DNA from: FEN-1219 sp964503125
Lineage (GTDB): Bacteria > Pseudomonadota > Gammaproteobacteria > Steroidobacterales > Rariloculaceae
Length of the DNA stretch: 64,000 bases
Assembly (NCBI GenBank): GCA_964503125.1
Contig: CAZCZE010000058.1
Span: 1-64,000, forward strand
Reading direction: 5' to 3'
In this document: one piece after another, positions 59,779 through 64,000 of the stretch
Numbering within the stretch: position 1 is the stretch's first letter
Layout: each line of letters starts with the position of its first letter
The notes under the pieces: model-generated
Seen by the model: only the letters and a program-made list of their open reading frames with translations
What the model was told of the DNA's origin: nothing
Database searches by the model: none
Position numbers and translations under genes: made by a program

Positions 59779-60768
59779 GTGAAGGCCATACAGCTCCTCG
59801 GTTTCGGCGGGCCCGACGTGCTCGAGCTCAAGGAGGCCGAAGCCCCGGCGGCCGGACCGGGGCGGGTGCTCATCCGCGTGCACGCGACGAGCGTCAACCG
59901 GCCGGACGTCGTGCAGCGCCAGGGCCATTACCCTCCTCCACCCGGCGAGTCGCCGATCCTCGGGCTCGAGGCCGCGGGCACCGTCGAAAGCGTGGGCGCG
60001 GACGTCACCGAGTTTCGGCCCGGCGAGCGCGTGTTCGCGCTACTCGGCGGCGGCGGCTACGCGGAGCTCGCAGCCGCGCACGCGGGCCACGTCATGCGCA
60101 TCCCCGCAAACGTGAGCTTCGAGCAGGCCGCGTGCATCTGCGAGACCTATCTCACGGCCTACATGAACCTGTTCCTCTATGCGCGGCTCGCCGACGGCGA
60201 GACGACACTGCTGCATGGCGGCGGCGGCGGCGTCACGACGGCCGCGATGCAACTCATCAAAGCGATCGCGCCGCGCGCGCGCATCGTCGTGACGGCCTCG
60301 ACGGGCAAGGTCGAGCGCGTAGCGAGCTTGGGCGCCGATCTCGTCATCGACTACAAGAAAGAGGACTTCGCCGAGGCCGCGCTGCGCTACACGGATAAGC
60401 GCGGCGTCGACGTGATCCTCGATCACTTGGGCGGCCCGTACCTCGCGCAGAACGTGCGCGCGCTCGCCGTCGGCGGCCGGCTCGCGGTCATCGGCGTCAT
60501 GGGCGGCCGCAAGGCCGAGCTCGACGTCGGCCGCGTGCTCGTCAATCGCCTGAGCATCCTGGGGTCGACGCTGCGCACCCGCCCCATCGCCGAGAAGGCC
60601 GCGATCATCCGCAGCTTCGAGCGCGACACCATGCCGCACTTCGCCTCGGGCCGCATCGTGCCGCTGATTCACCGCGTCTACCCACTTGCGCAGGCGGCCG
60701 ACGCGCACCGCGCCATGGAAGCGAGCGAGCACTTCGGTAAGCTCGTGCTGCGCGTCGTCGGGAGCTGA
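59779..60768 (+). CDS. NADPH:quinone oxidoreductase (PIG3-like)
   Basis: The 329-residue medium-chain reductase has HATSVNRPDVVQRQGHYPPP and GLEAAGTVESVGADVTEF. A cofactor-binding loop LLHGGGGGVTTAAMQLIKAI follows, then GVDVILDHLGGPYL. It lacks the zinc ligands of alcohol dehydrogenases, as expected for the quinone reductase/PIG3 group. The GTG at 59779 is used, since the upstream frame has no similarity. Quinone or enone substrates are likely. Confidence 0.9.
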   Translation: MKAIQLLGFGGPDVLELKEAEAPAAGPGRVLIRVHATSVNRPDVVQRQGHYPPPPGESPILGLEAAGTVESVGADVTEFRPGERVFALLGGGGYAELAAAHAGHVMRIPANVSFEQAACICETYLTAYMNLFLYARLADGETTLLHGGGGGVTTAAMQLIKAIAPRARIVVTASTGKVERVASLGADLVIDYKKEDFAEAALRYTDKRGVDVILDHLGGPYLAQNVRALAVGGRLAVIGVMGGRKAELDVGRVLVNRLSILGSTLRTRPIAEKAAIIRSFERDTMPHFASGRIVPLIHRVYPLAQAADAHRAMEASEHFGKLVLRVVGS

Positions 60769-60784
60769 AGGCGGATAGTATCCG

Positions 60785-60920
60785 TCGTCGGCCGCTCGCC
60801 TACCTCGAGAACGGCGACGTCATTTCGATCGACGTGCGCCTCCGGGCTCAGATCCGACGCGAAGATCTGCAGCGTGAACGCGGGCGGCTGCGGCAGCCGT
60901 TGGGCGACTTCGGAGTCAGT
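60785..60920 (+). pseudogene. Possible dehydratase (IlvD/Edd-type) tail relic
   Basis: One frame reads RPLAYLENGDVISIDVRLRA and then REDLQRERGRLRQPLGDFG. It resembles the C-terminal end of IlvD/Edd dehydratases (commonly GPIA-x-x-x-DGD-x-I-x-ID). It has no start and is short, so similarity by chance cannot be excluded. Confidence 0.25.
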
Positions 60921-60995
60921 GCGCCATCGCACCGACTCGTCGCGGTCAACTGTCCAATGTGCACGCTCTCGACAGAGCCCCACCAGGAGACGGAC

Positions 60996-61211
60996 ATGAA
61001 CTGGGATCGCATCGAAGGCAATTGGAAGCAGGTCACCGGCAAGGCGAAGGTCCAGTGGGGCAAGCTCACCGATGACGACCTCGACGTCATCGCCGGTCGC
61101 CGCGACGTGCTGGCCGGCAAGATCCAGCAGCGCTACGGCATCGCCAAGGATGAGGCGGAGAAACAGCTCTCGGCATGGGAAAGCCGGGCCGAGGATTCGT
61201 GGTTTTCGTGA
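60996..61211 (+). CDS. CsbD family stress-response protein
   Basis: The 71-residue protein has the CsbD pattern (NWDRIEGNWKQVTGKAKVQW, then DLDVIAGRRDVLAGKIQQRY). It is a small hydrophilic, cytoplasmic protein of a general stress-induced family. AGGAG lies 6 bases before the ATG. Confidence 0.92.
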   Translation: MNWDRIEGNWKQVTGKAKVQWGKLTDDDLDVIAGRRDVLAGKIQQRYGIAKDEAEKQLSAWESRAEDSWFS

Positions 61212-61431
61212 GCCGCGACACCTACTAACTCGCGTCAGCGGCCTGAACTTCAGCGCCGGGTGTTCGACCCCGGAACCGAGGCGCTGTTTTTTAGCGGCAG
61301 CGCCGTCGCGCGCCCGGGGCAGCCGACGATGGGTCGTACGGCAATCGTTATCGGATATTCGTCGATGGAGACGGCCGGGTCATCATCGAGAAGCTCGACT
61401 AAAGCCTCGTCCCCGGCCGCCTGCGCACTAT

Positions 61432-61584
61432 TCAGTCTTTGTCACCGTCATCCTCGTCGCGTTGTTCTGCGACTTCATGGCCTACCGCTGCGCCGACCAC
61501 GCCAGCCGCCAACGGTACGCAGCCGATCTGCGTGCCCAGGGCCGCGGCGGCCAGTATCGTCAATAGAATGTAACGTTTCGACAT
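61432..61584 (-). CDS. Small membrane or lipoprotein
   Basis: The 50-residue protein has a hydrophobic N-terminus (YILLTILAAAALGTQIGCVP) with a cysteine that could be lipidated, although the lipobox is imperfect. A glycine-alanine segment and an acidic tail (EVAEQRDEDDGDKD) follow. GGAG lies 6 bases before the ATG. The family is not recognised. Confidence 0.5.
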   Translation of the reverse strand: MSKRYILLTILAAAALGTQIGCVPLAAGVVGAAVGHEVAEQRDEDDGDKD

Positions 61585-61909
61585 CGCGTTCTCCGGCAGT
61601 TTGGCAACTGTGTTGGAGCGCACCGTACAGCTGCAGTCACGATGACCGCGCCGGTGCGCGTGCGCAGAAAATCCGCTCACACTGCGACGATGCGCGCACC
61701 CCTTCGCCCGGTCGGTGCGACCGGACACATACGTGCGGTTAAGAGCAATCCCTCGGTCCCGCGCTCAGCTCACGCGGACAGGCGACACGCTCGCTCCAGC
61801 GGCGCCGTCAGCGCGCAGCCGCACAGACCAGTGTTGGGCGCGAGCGCATTGTTCGCCGCATCTACTGGTTCCTCGGATACGGTAATGACCCACACAACTG
61901 GAGCAGATC
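61585..61909. other. Intergenic region without recognised gene
   Basis: About 325 bases with short overlapping frames but no protein-like sequence, RNA gene, strong hairpin or repeat that I can support. Confidence 0.4.
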
Positions 61910-62299
61910 ATGAATAGGTTCGTCACGATCGGATCGATGTTGATTCTAGGTACGGCGTTCGCAGCGTGTGACGCCGTGGCCCCGCCACCCGCCGCGACGA
62001 ACGACGTCACGAGGGCCGAAGCAGCGCGCTCCGCCGACATCGCGCAGGAGCAGAGGGAAGGCGCGAGGGAGATCGCACGTGAACAGCAAGACGTGGCCGC
62101 GCAGCGTCGCGACGTGACCGACGCTGTAGCCAATAGGACCTACGAAGTGGCTTTGGCCAAGGTGGAAGGCGATTACAAGGTTGCCAAAGAGCTGTGCGAG
62201 CCGCTGTTCGGTAGTGAGAAGATCAGCTGCCAAAACAAAGCTGAATCGGTTCTCGCGACCGACAAGGCCCGCGCGGAGCTGCTCAACCCCAGGGGTTAG
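61910..62299 (+). CDS. Small lipoprotein-like coiled-coil protein
   Basis: The 129-residue protein has a lipoprotein-type signal (SMLILGTAFAAC) and a proline-rich short linker. A charged helical region (EAARSADIAQEQREGAREIA) follows, then a tail with two cysteines (ELCEPLFGSEKISCQNKAES) that could pair. It is probably anchored in the envelope. The family is not named with confidence. Confidence 0.65.
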   Translation: MNRFVTIGSMLILGTAFAACDAVAPPPAATNDVTRAEAARSADIAQEQREGAREIAREQQDVAAQRRDVTDAVANRTYEVALAKVEGDYKVAKELCEPLFGSEKISCQNKAESVLATDKARAELLNPRG

Positions 62300-62644
62300 C
62301 ACGATGTCGCCTGGCGGCGACCCGCGCGATCGGGGTCGTTGGCCAGGGCGGCGGGCAGTAGCCGGTCACGAGCGGTCGCTGGAGAGGCGCGAGGTCATTT
62401 CGCTAACGCTGCGCCGCGCGTGGAGTTTCCGCGACACACAACACAGAAACTCTGCAGCGTCGACAAACGGGCGATGGCCTCGATGATATCGAACACGTCG
62501 CGCGCCGCTGCCGACCGGAGTAGCACCCACTCTTGCCCCCGTTCCCGCGTTGATTGTCGCGATCAGCCCTTGGCCGATTGACGGCGCGCGGAAAGCGGCT
62601 GTAGCCTGACCCCGCCTTTCCAAGCAGCGTTGGGAGCGGGAACG
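62300..62644. other. Intergenic region without recognised gene
   Basis: About 345 bases. Open frames here on the minus strand are shadows that run into the next gene. No hairpin with a T-run, repeat or RNA gene was seen. Confidence 0.4.
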
Positions 62645-63124
62645 ATGCTCCTTCGATTCGCGGTCCGATGGGGCGGCTATGCCGCCCCAATCCTCGCGTT
62701 CCTCGCAACCGGGTGCGCGGACGGTCCTCCGCAGGGCCCGCCGGGCCGCCTCGTCGTCGCATATCCGGCCGACGCTGTACCGACGGGCGCGCGGAGCGCC
62801 GTCCTCTGGAACGGAACGGAAATACAGGCCGACTACGGCAACCACACCTTCGAGCTGCCGTCAGGCGTGTACGACGTCGACATTTCCGGCAAGATCGTTC
62901 ACAACGTCGCCGTGCCTGCGGGCGGTGAGACGAGCATGAACGTCGGTGTTCTGCGCGTCACGGGCGAGTCGAGCCGGAGGGTTTCGGTGCGCGAGGGAGG
63001 GCAGGAGATCGCCGGCGCCTATGGCGGCGAGCTGCTCGGCCTGCCGGCCGGTTCGTTCGACGTTTACGTGGACGAACGCACCGACCGAGTTACGATCGTC
63101 GAGGGAACGGTCACGGATATTTGA
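62645..63124 (+). CDS. Lipoprotein-like hypothetical protein
   Basis: The 159-residue protein has a hydrophobic signal ending in a lipobox-like LATGC. A beta-rich mature part follows with two related halves: HTFELPSGVYDVDISGKIVH, then GELLGLPAGSFDVYVDERTD. These halves resemble PEGA-like beta modules. The ATG at 62645 is used. It precedes the SH3-domain protein gene in the same direction. Confidence 0.65.
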   Translation: MLLRFAVRWGGYAAPILAFLATGCADGPPQGPPGRLVVAYPADAVPTGARSAVLWNGTEIQADYGNHTFELPSGVYDVDISGKIVHNVAVPAGGETSMNVGVLRVTGESSRRVSVREGGQEIAGAYGGELLGLPAGSFDVYVDERTDRVTIVEGTVTDI

Positions 63125-63156
63125 AGTACGCTCGGAGCGTCGCGCGAGGTGAGGGC

Positions 63157-63894
63157 ATGAACCGCGAAAAGTACTTTTCGCTCGCGTTGTTGTTGCTGGT
63201 GACTACGCCCGCGTTCGGCCAAGGCGAGATCATCTGCTGCAACCAGCTCATCGACGTCGGCGGAGACTGGGATACGAGCAGCCGCGACTGCATCGGGTAT
63301 ATGAACCAGTCGACGGTCAACCGCGCCAAGGTCTGCGCGCACCTCCTACGCGGCGAGTGCCCGGCGAGCGTCGATGCCGAGGCACCCGTTATGGACAGTT
63401 TGCTTGCGCTCCTGTTGCCCGCGACTGCTCACGGGCAGTGTGTGGGTAGCGATGGGAACATCGTTGGGTGCGGTCCGAGTATAGACCTCAGTAAAATGTC
63501 CCCGCCCCCACCTCGCCCGACCGTCTGTTGCCCGGAAGCGGCCGCACTTTGCGGCGAAACCTCATGCAAGGACGATCCTGCTCGCGAAGGGTTCGTCTAC
63601 GTCAGCGCGCGGCGCGTACCGCGCCTGCACAGCGAGCCATCGGCAGACGCGTCGATCGTCGGCACGCCGCCGAACGGCGTGCGTCTCGTGTACCGTCAAG
63701 CCGTTCGAGTCGGCGGCCAAACGTGGTTTCACGTCGAGCCACCGGGCGGTTCCAAAGGCTGGTTGTCCGGCGAGGACGCCGGGTGCAAGAGGCCTAGTGA
63801 CATCCCGCCGCCGAAGCCGATCAACGTGCGACCGAGCCGCGGCGTCGGTCCAGCCAAGACCTCGGCAGCCCACGCGCCCGCAGGCCGCGGCTGA
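63157..63894 (+). CDS. Secreted cysteine-rich protein with SH3b-like domain
   Basis: The 245-residue protein has a signal peptide (YFSLALLLLVTTPAFGQG) and a cysteine-rich first half (EIICCNQLIDVGGDW, VCCPEAAALCGETSC). From about residue 150 it has a bacterial SH3-like domain (FVYVSARRVPRLHSEPSADA, then TWFHVEPPGGSKGWLSGE). It ends in a proline-rich tail. SH3b domains often bind cell wall. The start at 63157 fits the signal peptide. Confidence 0.75.
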   Translation: MNREKYFSLALLLLVTTPAFGQGEIICCNQLIDVGGDWDTSSRDCIGYMNQSTVNRAKVCAHLLRGECPASVDAEAPVMDSLLALLLPATAHGQCVGSDGNIVGCGPSIDLSKMSPPPPRPTVCCPEAAALCGETSCKDDPAREGFVYVSARRVPRLHSEPSADASIVGTPPNGVRLVYRQAVRVGGQTWFHVEPPGGSKGWLSGEDAGCKRPSDIPPPKPINVRPSRGVGPAKTSAAHAPAGRG

Positions 63895-63915
63895 GTGATT
63901 GGTCTCCGGGAGCCG

Positions 63916-64000
63916 CTAACGCGAGATCCGTTGCTCGAGGTCGTTCGCTAGTTCCGAATCGAGCGGACGAAGGGCCTCGAGCTGCGCTGCGGCTTCCGGG
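63916..64000 (-). CDS. C-terminal end of a gene running off the window
   Basis: On the minus strand the last 28 codons read EAAAQLEALRPLDSELANDL and then EQRISR before a TAG at 63916-63918. The frame is open to the window edge. Nothing more can be said about the product. Confidence 0.45.
   Translation of the reverse strand, partial: PEAAAQLEALRPLDSELANDLEQRISR

Noticed and set aside
61212..61431. Open frames after csbD on the plus strand.
   Set aside because: No start with a ribosome binding site and no recognisable protein pattern; left as non-coding.
1..64000. Search by eye for tRNA, rRNA, riboswitch and CRISPR structures.
   Set aside because: No tRNA T-loop with matching cloverleaf arms, no rRNA-like conserved stretches and no regularly spaced repeats were seen. 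A covariance-model scan would be needed to exclude small RNAs.

Overview
The window is high-GC bacterial chromosome. The best guess is a soil or environmental gammaproteobacterium of the Steroidobacter/Nevskia kind. That guess is inferred from gene content: a protocatechuate 4,5-cleavage pathway, DUF6164, a PadR plus ADOP-type permease pair, DUF6152 and its secreted neighbours, CsbD and ole-like genes. No rRNA, tRNA or CRISPR array was seen.

Layout. 1-2.6 kb: IS91-family debris around a TPR/TonB-like secreted protein, with a 130-bp perfect direct repeat. 2.7-6.5 kb: XdhC, FolE, a type IV pilin remnant and ModBC (no ModA), ending in a 49-bp near-perfect palindrome. 6.5-13.7 kb: aromatic catabolism (VOC protein, LigA, LigB, LigI, LigC, an aldehyde dehydrogenase) interrupted by a secreted protein with seven cysteine-rich repeats. 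13.7-15.9 kb: a VapBC-like toxin-antitoxin pair, then an IS91 C-terminal half lying between two broken genes. 15.9-19.4 kb: DUF6164, PadR and a large ABC permease. 19.7-27.5 kb: a visibly more AT-rich island with an HEPN-like protein, a 1647-residue Mrr-like nuclease/NACHT NTPase/helical-repeat protein and a convergent gene with a putative PD-(D/E)xK core. This is the strongest candidate for an undescribed, probably antiviral, system. 27.8-32.2 kb: secreted proteins. 32.2-33.2 kb: a solo IS end joined to a duplicated, frameshifted 3' end of the aldehyde dehydrogenase.

33.2-38.3 kb: an envelope glycan or lipid modification operon (GT2, GtrA, ChbG/HpnK-type deacetylase, methyltransferase, polytopic membrane protein) and a divergent methyltransferase. 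38.3-41.7 kb: a MetE-like enzyme, 4-oxalomesaconate tautomerase (GalD/LigU), an aldo/keto reductase and a GlsB/YeaQ protein. 41.8-46.1 kb: a MacAB-like exporter. 46.2-53.4 kb: an ole-like biosynthetic set (acyl-CoA ligase, NAD-dependent reductase, P450, KAS III-like synthase) with an MMPL transporter. 53.4-57.5 kb: a molybdenum hydroxylase pair whose large subunit appears to lack the catalytic glutamate, and an MFS transporter. 57.5-64 kb: an E2-like protein, aminotransferase, quinone oxidoreductase, CsbD and small secreted or lipoproteins.

How the genes fit together: LigAB, LigC, LigI and GalD would carry protocatechuate or a related catechol acid through 4,5-cleavage to 4-oxalomesaconate and its tautomer; hydratase and aldolase genes are not in the window. 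ModBC and XdhC would supply molybdenum and mature molybdenum hydroxylases such as the pair at 53.4-56.2 kb. Several broken genes beside IS91 pieces show that this element has repeatedly reshaped the region.
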